A stretch of DNA of 64,000 nt from NCBI GenBank assembly GCA_022729705.1, contig DZAX01000007.1:24409-88408 (forward strand), given 5' to 3'. The notes under the pieces are model-generated. The model saw only the letters and a program-made list of their open reading frames with translations. It ran no database searches and was not told the DNA's origin. Numbering within the stretch: the first letter of the stretch is position 1; every line of letters begins with the position of its first letter. Source of the DNA: Helicobacter cetorum. Its GTDB lineage: Bacteria > Campylobacterota > Campylobacteria > Campylobacterales > UBA6016. This document shows, piece by piece, positions 9,211 to 19,592 of the stretch. The position numbers were made by a program, and so were the translations under genes.

Positions 9211-10695
9211 ATGAGAAAAAAGACGGTTTTGATAATAACGGACGGCATAGGTCACTCTGAAAAAAAAGAGTTTAATGCTTTTTACTCTGCAAACAAACCG
9301 ACATACGACTATTTGTTTGCTAACGCACCTTATTCGCTTGTCAAGACGCACGGGCTAAGTGTTGGTTTGCCGGAGGGGCAGATGGGAAATAGCGAAGTTG
9401 GGCATATGACGATAGGTAGCGGAAGAATTCTCTATCAAGATCTTGTAAAAGTATCTTTAGCGTTGCAAGACGGCTCTCTTGAGGCGCATCCAAAACTCCA
9501 AGAGCTTTTCGTCTCCTGTGGCGATATACATATAGCCGGGCTTGTTTCGGATGGCGGCGTTCACTCGCACATATCTCACATAGCGGGTCTTGCAAATATA
9601 GCGAAAAAAAACGGGAAAAAAGTGTGGCTTCATGCGATAACCGACGGTAGAGACGTAAGCCCAACCTCTTCAAAAGAGTTTGTGGCAGAGCTTTTAAAAG
9701 TTTGCGGTGAAGACGTCAAGCTGGCGAGCATAAGCGGAAGATTTTACTCTATGGATAGAGACAACCGTTGGGATAGGGTTGAAAAGGGCTACATGGCTAT
9801 TGCTGAGGCGACGCCAAAAACAGAGCTTGAACCGCTTGCGTATATAGACGAGGAGTATGCGAAAGATATAACCGACGAGTTTTTGACAAGTGCGGCTTTT
9901 GACGGATATGAGGGCATAAAAGAGGGTGACGGCTTTATCTTTGCAAATTTCAGAAGCGATCGCGCTAGAGAGATAGTTACGGCTCTTGGCAAAGAGGATT
10001 TTAACGGCTTTGAAAGAGTTTACAAAAAAATAAACATGGTTACGATGACTGAATACTCAAAAGAGTTTGACTATCCAATCTTGTTTGAAAAAGACGAACC
10101 AAAAAATACATTAGCCGAAATAATTGCGGCGGCCGGCGTCTCTCAACTGCATACGGCTGAAACAGAAAAATATGCGCATGTTACTTTTTTTCTCAACGGC
10201 GGCGTAGAGACTCCATATCCTGATGAAACTAGGGTATTAATACCAAGCCCGAAAGTAAAAACGTACGACGAAAAACCACAGATGAGCGCCGAAGAGGTGG
10301 CGGACGCTGTGCTCAAAGCAATGGATGAAGAGTACGGGTTTGTGGTCGTCAATTTTGCCAACGGCGATATGGTGGGGCATACCGGTAATTTTGAGGCGGC
10401 TATAAAAGCCGTTGAAACGGTTGACGCTTGCCTTGGCAGAATAATTGAAAAAGCTAAAGAAAAAGAGTACTCCATACTTCTTACCTCTGATCACGGAAAT
10501 TGCGAAGAGATGAGAGACTCCGAGGGGCATACGCTCACAAACCATACCGTTGGAAGTGTATACTGCTTTGTTATCGACGAAGAAGTCAAAAGCGTAAAAG
10601 AGGGCGGACTAAACAATATAGCCTCAACGGTGCTTGCACTAATGGGGCTAGAAAAACCCTCAGAAATGGATGAGGCGCTGATAAAAATAAGCTAA
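9211..10695 (+). CDS. gpmI: 2,3-bisphosphoglycerate-independent phosphoglycerate mutase
   Basis: LIITDGIGHSE, GQMGNSEVGHMTIGSGRILYQDLVK, ANGDMVGHTGNFEAAIKAVE, LTSDHGNCEEM. Confidence 0.96.
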   Translation: MRKKTVLIITDGIGHSEKKEFNAFYSANKPTYDYLFANAPYSLVKTHGLSVGLPEGQMGNSEVGHMTIGSGRILYQDLVKVSLALQDGSLEAHPKLQELFVSCGDIHIAGLVSDGGVHSHISHIAGLANIAKKNGKKVWLHAITDGRDVSPTSSKEFVAELLKVCGEDVKLASISGRFYSMDRDNRWDRVEKGYMAIAEATPKTELEPLAYIDEEYAKDITDEFLTSAAFDGYEGIKEGDGFIFANFRSDRAREIVTALGKEDFNGFERVYKKINMVTMTEYSKEFDYPILFEKDEPKNTLAEIIAAAGVSQLHTAETEKYAHVTFFLNGGVETPYPDETRVLIPSPKVKTYDEKPQMSAEEVADAVLKAMDEEYGFVVVNFANGDMVGHTGNFEAAIKAVETVDACLGRIIEKAKEKEYSILLTSDHGNCEEMRDSEGHTLTNHTVGSVYCFVIDEEVKSVKEGGLNNIASTVLALMGLEKPSEMDEALIKIS

Positions 10696-10714
10696 GCTGT
10701 GCATTTAAAATATA

Positions 10715-10810
10715 CTCTCCCGCTAAGCGGGTAGCTTTAGGGGGTTGTAGGGACATTTATGTCCATGCCGTCAATACGAGCTTTGCTCGTATTGACGTTT
10801 AACATTGAAT
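10715..10810 (+). repeat. Repeat family A (full copy)
   Basis: ctctcccgctaagcgggtagctttagggggttgtagggacatttatgtccatgccgtcaatacgagctttgctcgtattgacgtttaacattgaat, directly upstream of fabG. Confidence 0.8.
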
Positions 10811-10827
10811 ATATAACAAGGATTGTA

Positions 10828-11571
10828 ATGACTTTTACCGGAAAAAACGTGCTAATTACAGGAGCTAGCAGAGGAATTGGCTCAGAAATAGCTAGATACC
10901 TTGCAAAGCAAGGATTAAAAGTATGGATCAACTACCGCTCTAGTGCTGCTGAAGCTGATAATCTAAAAGAGGAGATTGAGGCGCAAGGGCTTAAAGCCGC
11001 TGTTATTGGTTTTGACGCAAGCGACGAAGAGGCTTTTGTGGACGCCGTAAAACTTATTGTGGACGCAGACGGAAGCCTTGATTATTTGGTAAATAACGCC
11101 GGAATAACAAATGATAAGCTATCTATTAGAATGAAAGTAGGGGAGTTTGAGAGCGTAATAAAAGCAAATCTTACATCCGCTTTTATCGGGTGCAGAGAGG
11201 CTCTTAAGTCGATGAGCAAAAATAGATTTGGAAGCATCGTCAACATCGCCTCCATAGTTGGCGAGACGGGTAATGCAGGTCAAACTAACTATTCGGCCAG
11301 TAAAGGCGGTATGTTAGCCATGACAAAAAGTTTTGCACAAGAGGGAGCCGCTAGATTTATTAGATTTAACAGCGTTACCCCTGGATTTATAGAGACAGAC
11401 ATGACAAATGAATTAAAAGAAGAGATAAAAAACCATTATATAGACAAAATTCCTTTAAAAAGATTTGGAAAACCTGTTGAAATAGCGAGTGCTGTGGCGT
11501 TTTTATTGTCGGACGAAGCTTCTTATATTACGGGCGAGACGCTAAAAGTTAACGGCGGAATGCTAATGTAG
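10828..11571 (+). CDS. fabG: 3-oxoacyl-[acyl-carrier-protein] reductase
   Basis: SDR motifs VLITGASRGIGSEIA, LVNNAGITND, YSASKGG, YITGETLKVNGGM. Confidence 0.95.
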   Translation: MTFTGKNVLITGASRGIGSEIARYLAKQGLKVWINYRSSAAEADNLKEEIEAQGLKAAVIGFDASDEEAFVDAVKLIVDADGSLDYLVNNAGITNDKLSIRMKVGEFESVIKANLTSAFIGCREALKSMSKNRFGSIVNIASIVGETGNAGQTNYSASKGGMLAMTKSFAQEGAARFIRFNSVTPGFIETDMTNELKEEIKNHYIDKIPLKRFGKPVEIASAVAFLLSDEASYITGETLKVNGGMLM

Positions 11572-11687
11572 CGTAAAAACTACTCAAAAAAGCCTGCTCG
11601 TGCGGTGCGTATTTGCTTGTTTGGAGTATAATTTTAACACTTGCTTTGATATAATGTTTCGTTTAAAAATTCCCTTGGGAGAGGTTT

Positions 11688-11921
11688 ATGGCTATTTTTG
11701 ATGATGTAAAAGCGGTTGTTGTAGAACAACTAAATGTTGGTGTCGACGAGGTAAAACCCGAGTCTAAATTTGTAGAAGACCTTGGCGCAGATAGCCTTGA
11801 TGTTGTAGAGCTTGTTATGGCGCTTGAGGAGAAGTTTGACGTTGAAATTCCAGACGATCAAGCGGAAAAAATTCAGACAGTGCAAAACGCTGTAGAGTTT
11901 ATCGAAAACATTAAAAAATAA
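11688..11921 (+). CDS. acpP: Acyl carrier protein
   Basis: [35 protein letters not shown] (4'-phosphopantetheine DSL site). Confidence 0.98.
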   Translation: MAIFDDVKAVVVEQLNVGVDEVKPESKFVEDLGADSLDVVELVMALEEKFDVEIPDDQAEKIQTVQNAVEFIENIKK

Positions 11922-11927
11922 ATAGAT

Positions 11928-11956
11928 AAAACTCCGAATCTCTCGGAGTTTTTTTA
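11928..11956 (+). terminator. Rho-independent terminator/attenuator between acpP and fabF
   Basis: aaactccgaatctctcggagttttttta stem plus T-run just after the acpP stop. Confidence 0.75.
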
Positions 11957-11978
11957 TCTCACTTCAAATTCTTCGGAG

Positions 11979-13226
11979 ATGACAGCAGTGAAAAGAGTAG
12001 TAGTAACAGGTATAAGCATCGTATCATCTTTAGGTCAAGACGCAAAAAGTTCTTTTGAGGCTATACTAAACGGCAAGTGTGGCATCGAAAGGATTTCTTT
12101 GTTTGATCCTGAAAACTTTCCCGTGCAAATCGCCGGCGAAGTAAAAGGTTTTGACCCTACAACTGTAATGGATGCAAAAGAGGTCAAAAAATCAGATAGA
12201 TTTATTCAGCTTGGACTTAAAAGTGCAATAGACGCTTTTAAAGACTCAGGGCTTTCAAAAGACGCTATAAACGCAGAGAGGTTTGGCGTGTCTGCGGCAA
12301 GCGGAATAGGCGGCTTGCCGACTATAGAAAAAAACTCCTTAATACTCTCCGAGCAAGGACATAGGAGAGTCTCCCCATTTTTTATTCCCTCAGCTCTTGC
12401 AAATCTTCTTGGTGGAATCACAAGTATAGAGCTTGGGCTTAAAGGGCCAAATCTATGCGCCGTAACCGCGTGCGCCGCTGGAACTCACGCTATAAACGAG
12501 GGCGTTAAGTGCATCATGCTAGGGCAAGCGGATGCGATGCTTGTGGTTGGAGCCGAGGCGGCTATTTGTCCTATAGGCATAGCCGGATTTGCATCTATGA
12601 AGGCTCTTTCAACAAGAAATGACGACCCGCAAGGTGCGTCAAGACCGTTTGATACTAGAAGAGATGGTTTTGTTATGGGCGAAGGCTCTGCGACTCTTAT
12701 TTTGGAAGAGTATGAGGCGGCAAAAAAAAGAGGCGCTAATATATATGGCGAGATTATCGGATTTGGCGAAAGCGGCGACGCAAATCATATCACAACTCCG
12801 GCGCCTGAGGGCGAGGGCGCTTATAGGGCTATGCGGGCGGCGGTAGAGTTTGCGAAAGCGAAAATCGGTGATTTTAAAATAGATTATGTAAACGCTCACG
12901 GCACCAGTACAAAGTATAATGACTGGTATGAGACAATGGCTCTTAAAAAGCTCTTTGGCGGCAAAGAGAACTGCCCGCCTCTCAGCTCTACAAAAGGCGC
13001 CACGGGGCACTGCCTAGGAGCCGCTGGAACTATAGAAGCCGCTATCGCTCTTATGTCGATGTGGGACTCCATTGCGCCGGCGACTATAAACTATACAACG
13101 CCGGATGCGGATTGCGATTTGGATTATATACCAAACAACGCTAGAGAGTTAAAAATGGATATTGTCATGAGCAACTCTTTTGGTTTCGGCGGAACAAACG
13201 GCGTTGTTATCTTCAAAAAAGTCTAA
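11979..13226 (+). CDS. fabF: 3-oxoacyl-[acyl-carrier-protein] synthase II
   Basis: KRVVVTGISIVSSLG, VTACAAGTHAI active-site Cys, NAHGTSTKYND, STKGATGHCLGAAG, NSFGFGGTN. Confidence 0.96.
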   Translation: MTAVKRVVVTGISIVSSLGQDAKSSFEAILNGKCGIERISLFDPENFPVQIAGEVKGFDPTTVMDAKEVKKSDRFIQLGLKSAIDAFKDSGLSKDAINAERFGVSAASGIGGLPTIEKNSLILSEQGHRRVSPFFIPSALANLLGGITSIELGLKGPNLCAVTACAAGTHAINEGVKCIMLGQADAMLVVGAEAAICPIGIAGFASMKALSTRNDDPQGASRPFDTRRDGFVMGEGSATLILEEYEAAKKRGANIYGEIIGFGESGDANHITTPAPEGEGAYRAMRAAVEFAKAKIGDFKIDYVNAHGTSTKYNDWYETMALKKLFGGKENCPPLSSTKGATGHCLGAAGTIEAAIALMSMWDSIAPATINYTTPDADCDLDYIPNNARELKMDIVMSNSFGFGGTNGVVIFKKV

Positions 13227-13230
13227 GTAG

Positions 13231-14169
13231 TTGGCTTTTTATTTAGATTTTGAAAAAAAAATACAGCAGCTGCAAGAAGAGATAGAGCTAAGTAGCGTCA
13301 AAAAAGATTTTCACGCCGTGGAAATTTTACAAAAAGAGCTAGATAAAGAGGTCGTTAAGACATTTAAAAATCTAAATGAGTATCAAAAGCTTCAGCTTGC
13401 CCGTCACCAAGATAGACCGTATGCGCTTGATTATATCCATTTGATAATGAGCGACGCTTACGAGATTCATGGGGATAGACACTTTAGGGATGACGCTTCT
13501 ATTGTATGCTTTATCGGCAAAATAGGCGATGTGAATTGCGTCGTAATTGGCGAAGAAAAGGGGAGGGGTACTAAAAACAAAATACAAAGAAATTTTGGTA
13601 TGCCTCATCCTGAGGGCTACAGAAAAGCTCTTCGTGCGGCAAAGCTCGCCGAGAAGTTTAACCTTCCTATTTTAATGCTTATAGACACCCCCGGAGCGTA
13701 CCCGGGGCTTGGAGCCGAGGAGAGAGGGCAGTCTGAGGCGATAGCTAGAAATCTTCTTGAGCTCTCCCGGATAGAAGCCATAACCATATCTATTGTTATT
13801 GGCGAGGGCGGTAGCGGCGGAGCTTTGGCTATAGGCGTAGCCGATAGGCTTGCCATGATGAGATATAGTGTTTTTAGTGTTATATCGCCGGAGGGGTGCG
13901 CCGCAATTTTGTGGAGTGATGCTTCAAAAGTAGAGACCGCGACAAACGCTCTAAAAATAACGCCTGACGACTTAAAATTTTTGGGCTTAATAGATGATGT
14001 CATAGATGAGCCGGTTATAGGGGCGCATAGGGACAAAGAGGGCGCCGCAGAGGCTCTAAAGGGTTATTTTCTAAGCTCCATACAAGAGCTTAGCTCTTTT
14101 GATAATGAGACAAGAAACGCTGCTAGATACAAAAAACTAATGAGTTTGGGCAGGTTTGAGGAGCGATAG
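13231..14169 (+). CDS. accA: Acetyl-CoA carboxylase carboxyltransferase subunit alpha
   Basis: [25 protein letters not shown]-type carboxyltransferase domain, [41 protein letters not shown]. Confidence 0.96.
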   Translation: MAFYLDFEKKIQQLQEEIELSSVKKDFHAVEILQKELDKEVVKTFKNLNEYQKLQLARHQDRPYALDYIHLIMSDAYEIHGDRHFRDDASIVCFIGKIGDVNCVVIGEEKGRGTKNKIQRNFGMPHPEGYRKALRAAKLAEKFNLPILMLIDTPGAYPGLGAEERGQSEAIARNLLELSRIEAITISIVIGEGGSGGALAIGVADRLAMMRYSVFSVISPEGCAAILWSDASKVETATNALKITPDDLKFLGLIDDVIDEPVIGAHRDKEGAAEALKGYFLSSIQELSSFDNETRNAARYKKLMSLGRFEER

Positions 14170-14184
14170 CTAGATTGAATTTGT

Positions 14185-14230
14185 CACCGATACAAGCAAA
14201 GCTTGTATCGGTGCATAATATCAATATTTT
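14185..14230 (+). repeat. Repeat family A, 3' hairpin only (partial copy)
   Basis: caccgatacaagcaaagcttgtatcggtgcataatatcaat: stem plus degenerate cgtaacatcaat tail; followed by attttagtgaa, similar to the flank of the 2328 copy. Confidence 0.65.
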
Positions 14231-15065
14231 AGTGAATTTCTTTAAATTTTGAGACTTTCCATAGGTATGTTATTACCGTAAGAATTGCAAAATATCCTAA
14301 AATCCATATTGCTAACGAACTTCTTTCTTCTTTTGACGGATCGCCAACTTTCTCTAAGTGTTGAATCACTTTAGCTTGCGCTTGTTCTGTGAGCCCCACT
14401 CTTGGCATAGTCGTTCCGTGAAGAAGTTTTTGCGGATCATTAATAAAGCCGTGAAGATAATGCTCGCCCTGGGATTTTATTACCTGCGATAAGTCCGGAG
14501 GCGTTGAGCCCATATACTCTTTAATTCTAGCGTCGCCGACAACTCTTTTTACGCCGTCATATTTGATAGAGTGACATCTTGCACACGCCTCTTCTGTTAT
14601 CTGTTTTGGCGTCAAATTTTTGTTTGCGATACTATCAAAGTATGCTACAAGATGCCCTGCGTCTTCTGCTGATATGCCGAGACTTGGCATTGCATATTTA
14701 CCTGGTTTTGCTTTTACCGCATTTTCAGGATTTTGAATAAAGTTGGAGAGAAAATTGTGGTCATATATAGCCGCAATATTAGATAAATCAGGCGGAACTA
14801 CGCCGTATGTATTTGCCGCATCCGCATCGCTCATAGCTAGCTTTACGCCCTCTTTATTGATTGAGTGGCAAGAGATACATTGTGTGGCGGCAATCTCTTT
14901 GCCTTTTGCCGCATTACCGGAAGTTGGCTGTTTTGGCAAATCTTTAAACGCAAAGTCCGCCGGAGTTACTTCAGGATGCATAACATGGTGTGCGTAAGGT
15001 TCAACGCCCCAATACGTAAGCCCTACAAAAAATATTAAAACAGCTAGTATTTTTAGTTCTCTCAT
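14229..15065 (-). CDS. petC: Ubiquinol-cytochrome c reductase, diheme cytochrome c subunit
   Basis: Two CxxCH sites (CISCH, CARCH), C-terminal TM helix, next to petB/petA. Confidence 0.88.
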   Translation of the reverse strand: MRELKILAVLIFFVGLTYWGVEPYAHHVMHPEVTPADFAFKDLPKQPTSGNAAKGKEIAATQCISCHSINKEGVKLAMSDADAANTYGVVPPDLSNIAAIYDHNFLSNFIQNPENAVKAKPGKYAMPSLGISAEDAGHLVAYFDSIANKNLTPKQITEEACARCHSIKYDGVKRVVGDARIKEYMGSTPPDLSQVIKSQGEHYLHGFINDPQKLLHGTTMPRVGLTEQAQAKVIQHLEKVGDPSKEERSSLAIWILGYFAILTVITYLWKVSKFKEIH

Positions 15066-15068
15066 CTC

Positions 15069-16283
15069 CTAGCCTCTCTTTCTTTCGATATAAGTTATTA
15101 ATGGAAGCACAACCAAAAGGAGTACTAAAAACGATACGGAGAATACAAAACCAATCCATGCGTTAATACCGGTTGGAGGAAGTTTGCCGTACACGGTTAG
15201 TCCTATCATAACAAACAATAGAGCCCAAAACCAAACCGCAAACATCGGTCTCTTGTGCGCCGGTTTTACGCTAGGGCTTCTATCAAGCCACGGAAGAAGA
15301 AAGAATATAACGTTGGCTATACCAAACGCCATAAGCCCAAGGTTTGAACTAAAGAAGAATCCTCTTAGAACTTCATAAGACCATAGAAAATACCACTCAG
15401 GATAGATGTGCGGAGGCGTTTTCATAGAGTCTGCCGGAATAAAGTTGATAGGATCCATAGCAAAGTTAAAATGGAAGAATACTAGATAGAAGAAGAATAT
15501 CATGAAGCCAGAAAGAATAAAGAAGTCCTCGGCAAGAAAGGTAGGCCAAAAAGGCATAACTTTTGAACCTTTTTTGTCTCCGGCTTTGAATTTTGCCGCT
15601 TCCGCTTCAAAATCTATCTCTTCACCCTCTTGGTTGTTAACGTGAGGAATTCTAAGAGAGTACATGTGAAGAGCTACTATACCCATAATAATTAGAGGTA
15701 AAATAACGACGTGAAGAGCAAAAAATCTAGTAAGCGTAGCGTCGGCTACAACATAGTTTCCTCTAATCCAAATAACCAAATCAGCGCCTATAAACGGAAT
15801 ACCGCCAAATAGGTTTGTAATAACTTGTGCCGCCCAGTAACTCATTTGACCCCATGGAAGCATATAGCCGGAAAAGCCTTCTGCGGAGAATGTTACAAAA
15901 AGAAGCATACCGCTTATCCATATCATCTCTCTACCACCCTTATATGAGCCGTAATAAATAGCGACAAACATATGGATATAGATTACAAGAAAGACAACAG
16001 AAGCTGCAACCGCATGCACATGTCTAAAAAGCCAACCATATGCGACTTCGCGCATAATAGTTTGGTTGACGCTGTCAAAAGCAAGCGCCGTATCTGGTTT
16101 GTAGTACATTAGTAGAAACATTCCGGAAACTATAAGAAGCGTAAACAGCGTTGCAAGCACAACGCCAAAGCTCCACAGAAAGTTGATGTTTTTTGGAATC
16201 CAATACTCAGTCATCATGACCTTTGTAAGTGCCGTAGTGTTTAATCTAGCGTCAATCCAGCTTTTATTTTTATCAATTGCCAT
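15069..16283 (-). CDS. petB: Cytochrome b of the bc1 complex
   Basis: YGWLFRHVHAVAASVVFLVIYIHMF, GYMLPWGQMSYWAAQVITNL, PPHIYPEWYFLWSYEVLR. Confidence 0.95.
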   Translation of the reverse strand: MAIDKNKSWIDARLNTTALTKVMMTEYWIPKNINFLWSFGVVLATLFTLLIVSGMFLLMYYKPDTALAFDSVNQTIMREVAYGWLFRHVHAVAASVVFLVIYIHMFVAIYYGSYKGGREMIWISGMLLFVTFSAEGFSGYMLPWGQMSYWAAQVITNLFGGIPFIGADLVIWIRGNYVVADATLTRFFALHVVILPLIIMGIVALHMYSLRIPHVNNQEGEEIDFEAEAAKFKAGDKKGSKVMPFWPTFLAEDFFILSGFMIFFFYLVFFHFNFAMDPINFIPADSMKTPPHIYPEWYFLWSYEVLRGFFFSSNLGLMAFGIANVIFFLLPWLDRSPSVKPAHKRPMFAVWFWALLFVMIGLTVYGKLPPTGINAWIGFVFSVSFLVLLLVVLPLITYIERKRG

Positions 16284-16297
16284 TTATTTCCCTTCTC

Positions 16298-16810
16298 TTA
16301 TGCTTTCAGCTCAGGGGCTAGTTTTTTATACTCTTCGCCCTCTTCGCCAAGCATTATTTTTGTTCCGTCTACCTTGAAAGGAGGAATAACAAGCGGTTTT
16401 GGAGGAGGTCCGAAAGTATTAACACCGTTTATGTCAAACTCGCCGCCGTGACATGCGCACTTAAACTGCTTTGTCTCAGGCGCATACGCCGGTATACATC
16501 CAAGATGTGTACATATTGCGATTACAACGACAAAATCATCGTTTCCTACTTTGACAGTAGAGTTATTTTTTGACGCCGGCATATCCGGCGTTTTTTTGAG
16601 GATAAATACAGGTTTGCCTCTAAACTCTACCGTTCTTAACTCACCGGCTTTCATTGTAGATACATCTACCTTGGTTACTCCTCCAGCGACTACGCTAGGA
16701 AGCGGATCCCAGGTCTTTGCCATACTATATGCCGCAGCACCGCCGCCGATACCGGCAAAAGTGCCGAGGGCGGTTAGTAAAAAATCCCTCTTCGACTCAT
16801 CAACAGCCAT
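16298..16810 (-). CDS. petA: Ubiquinol-cytochrome c reductase iron-sulfur (Rieske) subunit
   Basis: CTHLGCIP...CACHGGEFD Rieske motifs, KRDFLLTALGTFAGIGGGAAA Tat-like anchor; start set at MAVDESKRD. Confidence 0.94.
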   Translation of the reverse strand: MAVDESKRDFLLTALGTFAGIGGGAAAYSMAKTWDPLPSVVAGGVTKVDVSTMKAGELRTVEFRGKPVFILKKTPDMPASKNNSTVKVGNDDFVVVIAICTHLGCIPAYAPETKQFKCACHGGEFDINGVNTFGPPPKPLVIPPFKVDGTKIMLGEEGEEYKKLAPELKA

Positions 16811-16929
16811 AAGATTCTCCTTATAAAATAAAAAATAGCCCATTTGACAAAATTAGCGTCAAATTTTCAAGCCTACTAATTATATTTACAAAACTGTAAA
16901 TATATGATAAATTTTGAATAAATTCTACA

Positions 16930-18798
16930 TTATTTTTTTTGCAACTTAAGATATATCAATATAACATCTGCTGCCGCAGGCGTTACGCCGCTTATCTGAC
17001 TGGCTCCAAAGAGTGTTGTGGGGTTTGCTTTTTTTAGTTTTTCGACTATTTCAAAGCTTAATCCCGGCAGATCGTCATATACAAAATCTGTTGGGATCTT
17101 TACGTTTATATAGGTTTTCATCTTTTCTATCTGTTTTTGTTGCTTTTTGATGTAGTGAAAATATTTGCATTCTGTTAGGATTAGCTCTTTTATCTCATCG
17201 TCTAGCTCGGCTGTTTCCGGCAGTAGTTTGATTAGTTTTTCTTTGTCAAAACCACTTCTGCCTATAAGATTTATATAGAGCGTCTTGTCGCTGATAGGCT
17301 CCTCGCCCATCTCTTCAAGTAGCTTTAAATTCTCCCTAGAGGATGTAAAAGAGCGCTCTTCCAAATTTGCCATAAACAATGACAATATATTTTTTTTATG
17401 CAACATTTTTGCATACATATCTTCAGATACGAGTCCAATCCCATATCCGTAAGAGCTTAGTCTAATATCCGCATTATCTTCTCTCAAAAGCAGTCTATAC
17501 TCCGCCCTTGACGTAAACATACGATACGGTTCGTTTGTGCCTTTGGTCACAAGGTCATCTATCAAAACGCCGATATATCCCTCTTCCCTGCCGATTACCA
17601 ACGGGGCTTTATTTTTTATCTTAAGAGCCGCATTTACGCCTGCGATTAAGCCTTGCGCCGCCGCCTCTTCATATCCTGTGGTTCCGTTGATTTGTCCGGC
17701 CAGATAAAGCCCTTTTATTTTTTTTGTTTCTAGGGTATGCAAAAGCTCTGTCGGTTGCACAAAGTCATACTCTATAGCATAGCCGTATCTGGTGATTACC
17801 GCGTTTTCAAGCCCCTCTACGCTTCGTATCATATCCACCTGCACGTCTATCGGAAGGCTCGTTGCCATACCGTTGATGTAGTATTCGTCCGCCTCTTTTG
17901 TTTGAGGCTCTACAAAGAGATGATGCCTGTCTTTATCTGCAAATCTATATATTTTATCCTCTACGCTTGGGCAGTATCTAGGTCCCACGCCTTGAATCTG
18001 TCCCGAAAAGAGTGGCGCTCTATCGAAGTTTTGCCTAATGATTTCGTGCGTGTTGTGGTTTGTGTGCGCTATATAGCAGGGAAGCTGATTTGGGTTAAAG
18101 TTTTTTTTGTCAGTTTTGAAACTAAAAGGTATTGGCGTCTCATCTCCGCCCTGAGCTTCCATTTTTGAAAAATCTATAGTTTTTGCGTCTATTCTAGGGC
18201 ATGTCCCCGTCTTTAGTCGCCCCACTTCAAAACCAAGCTCTCTTAGTCTATCCGACAACCCTTTTGCGGCAAACTCTCCAAACCTGCCAGCCTCTTTTTG
18301 AAACTCGCCAATATGAATTAAACCGTTTAAAAAAGTTCCAGTCGTAAGAACGACCGCTTTTGCGTAGTATCTATTGCCAAGCTCGGTTATTACGCCTCTT
18401 ATTTCCCCGTCTTCTACGCTCAAATCAACTACTAAATCCTGCTTTGTTTCCAAGTTTTCACTGTTTAGGCAGACGGTTTTTGCAAAATTGTTGTATTCGT
18501 CCATGTCGATTTGCGCTCTTGAACCGCGTACAGCGGGACCTTTTGCATCGTTTAGAATACGATATTGTATGCCGCATCTGTCGGTTGCTTCACCCATAAA
18601 CCCGCCAAGTGCGTCAACCTCTTTTACAAGATGTCCCTTGGCTAAGCCGCCTATCGCGGGGTTGCAACTAGTCGCGCCTATTCTGTCAATTAAAATCGTA
18701 AGCAGAAGCGTGTTAAGCCCCATTTTTGAAGACGCAAGAGCCGCTTCTATACCGGCGTGTCCCGCTCCAACTACTATTAAGTCGTAATGATGAGTCAT
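16930..18798 (-). CDS. mnmG: tRNA uridine-5-carboxymethylaminomethyl modification enzyme
   Basis: [76 protein letters not shown]. Confidence 0.97.
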   Translation of the reverse strand: MTHHYDLIVVGAGHAGIEAALASSKMGLNTLLLTILIDRIGATSCNPAIGGLAKGHLVKEVDALGGFMGEATDRCGIQYRILNDAKGPAVRGSRAQIDMDEYNNFAKTVCLNSENLETKQDLVVDLSVEDGEIRGVITELGNRYYAKAVVLTTGTFLNGLIHIGEFQKEAGRFGEFAAKGLSDRLRELGFEVGRLKTGTCPRIDAKTIDFSKMEAQGGDETPIPFSFKTDKKNFNPNQLPCYIAHTNHNTHEIIRQNFDRAPLFSGQIQGVGPRYCPSVEDKIYRFADKDRHHLFVEPQTKEADEYYINGMATSLPIDVQVDMIRSVEGLENAVITRYGYAIEYDFVQPTELLHTLETKKIKGLYLAGQINGTTGYEEAAAQGLIAGVNAALKIKNKAPLVIGREEGYIGVLIDDLVTKGTNEPYRMFTSRAEYRLLLREDNADIRLSSYGYGIGLVSEDMYAKMLHKKNILSLFMANLEERSFTSSRENLKLLEEMGEEPISDKTLYINLIGRSGFDKEKLIKLLPETAELDDEIKELILTECKYFHYIKKQQKQIEKMKTYINVKIPTDFVYDDLPGLSFEIVEKLKKANPTTLFGASQISGVTPAAADVILIYLKLQKK

Positions 18799-18811
18799 GT
18801 GTGTCCATATT

Positions 18812-18893
18812 TGATGTTACGCAACGACGAACAAAGTCCGTCGTTGCTACGCTGAGCGCTTAGCTACTAAAGCTAGCCGCCGTGAGGCGGCAG
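18812..18893 (-). repeat. Repeat family A, strongly diverged copy upstream of mnmG
   Basis: Reverse strand reads gcaacgacggactttgttcgtcgttgcgtaacatc: hairpin with unrelated stem sequence but conserved gcgtaacatc end; further hairpin gccgccgtgaggcggc adjacent. Confidence 0.55.
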
Positions 18894-18994
18894 AGTTAAG
18901 TCGTATCTGATTTATTTTTGTATAAAAAGATGAGCTTATTTTAGCAAATTTGCGCTAATTTAGCTCTTTGCGCGCGGGCTTTGCCGCGTGCGGA

Positions 18995-19291
18995 TTAAGA
19001 GGCTCTTTGTTCGTTTGCTAGTTTGCTAAGATAGCGTTGTTTTCTTAGCTTTTTATCTGTTTTTGAGAGTTTGCAGAGGTTTGTACCCGCTTCGTACATC
19101 ATTGAGCCGTTTACAAGAGAGTAGACTCTTCTTTTTGAGTCGCCAAAAGTTACTTCAATGGTTTCATTGTCCAAAAGTACTTTTTTAACGCCGTTGTATT
19201 CGTTTAGCCCGATTCGTAGGATTTTTGTTTTGTTTTTGAAGATTTGAAGATGACTGCCTGTGGTTTTGTAGCTGATTTCGCACTCATTCAT
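18995..19291 (-). CDS. Hypothetical protein (98 aa)
   Basis: ORF MNECEISYKTTGSHLQIFKNKTKILRIGLNEYNGVKK...; plausible composition, no recognised domain. Confidence 0.5.
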   Translation of the reverse strand: MNECEISYKTTGSHLQIFKNKTKILRIGLNEYNGVKKVLLDNETIEVTFGDSKRRVYSLVNGSMMYEAGTNLCKLSKTDKKLRKQRYLSKLANEQRAS

Positions 19292-19479
19292 ATAACTACC
19301 CCCGCCTTGTTTTTAAAAGCCCCAAATATTACTTTATCATTCCTGAAATAATGAAATTATCGCCTTTGCTTACTCGTTTTTTTCGATATTTGGGAGTTTA
19401 TTGGCGTTTTTGATAAAATTTATATTTGTTGCAATAAAAGGCGCGGCGTAAGCCATATTTAGAAAAAATAGTGCGATAC

Positions 19480-19575
19480 CTCTCCCGCATTTATGCGGGT
19501 AGCTTCAGGGGGTGCAGGGACGCTCGCGTCCTTGCCATAAATAGGGGCTTTGCCGCTATTTATGCGTAACATCAA
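19480..19575 (+). repeat. Repeat family A (full copy)
   Basis: ctctcccgcatttatgcgggtagcttcagggggtgcagggacgctcgcgtccttgccataaataggggctttgccgctatttatgcgtaacatcaa; hairpin 2 loop-side pairs changed from at/at to gc/gc. Confidence 0.82.
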
Positions 19576-19592
19576 ATTAGACAAGGCAAAAT

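Noticed and set aside
16571-16597. Terminator-like gacgccggcatatccggcgttttttt
   Set aside because: Lies inside the petA coding sequence on the opposite strand and encodes PDMPASKN; probably incidental
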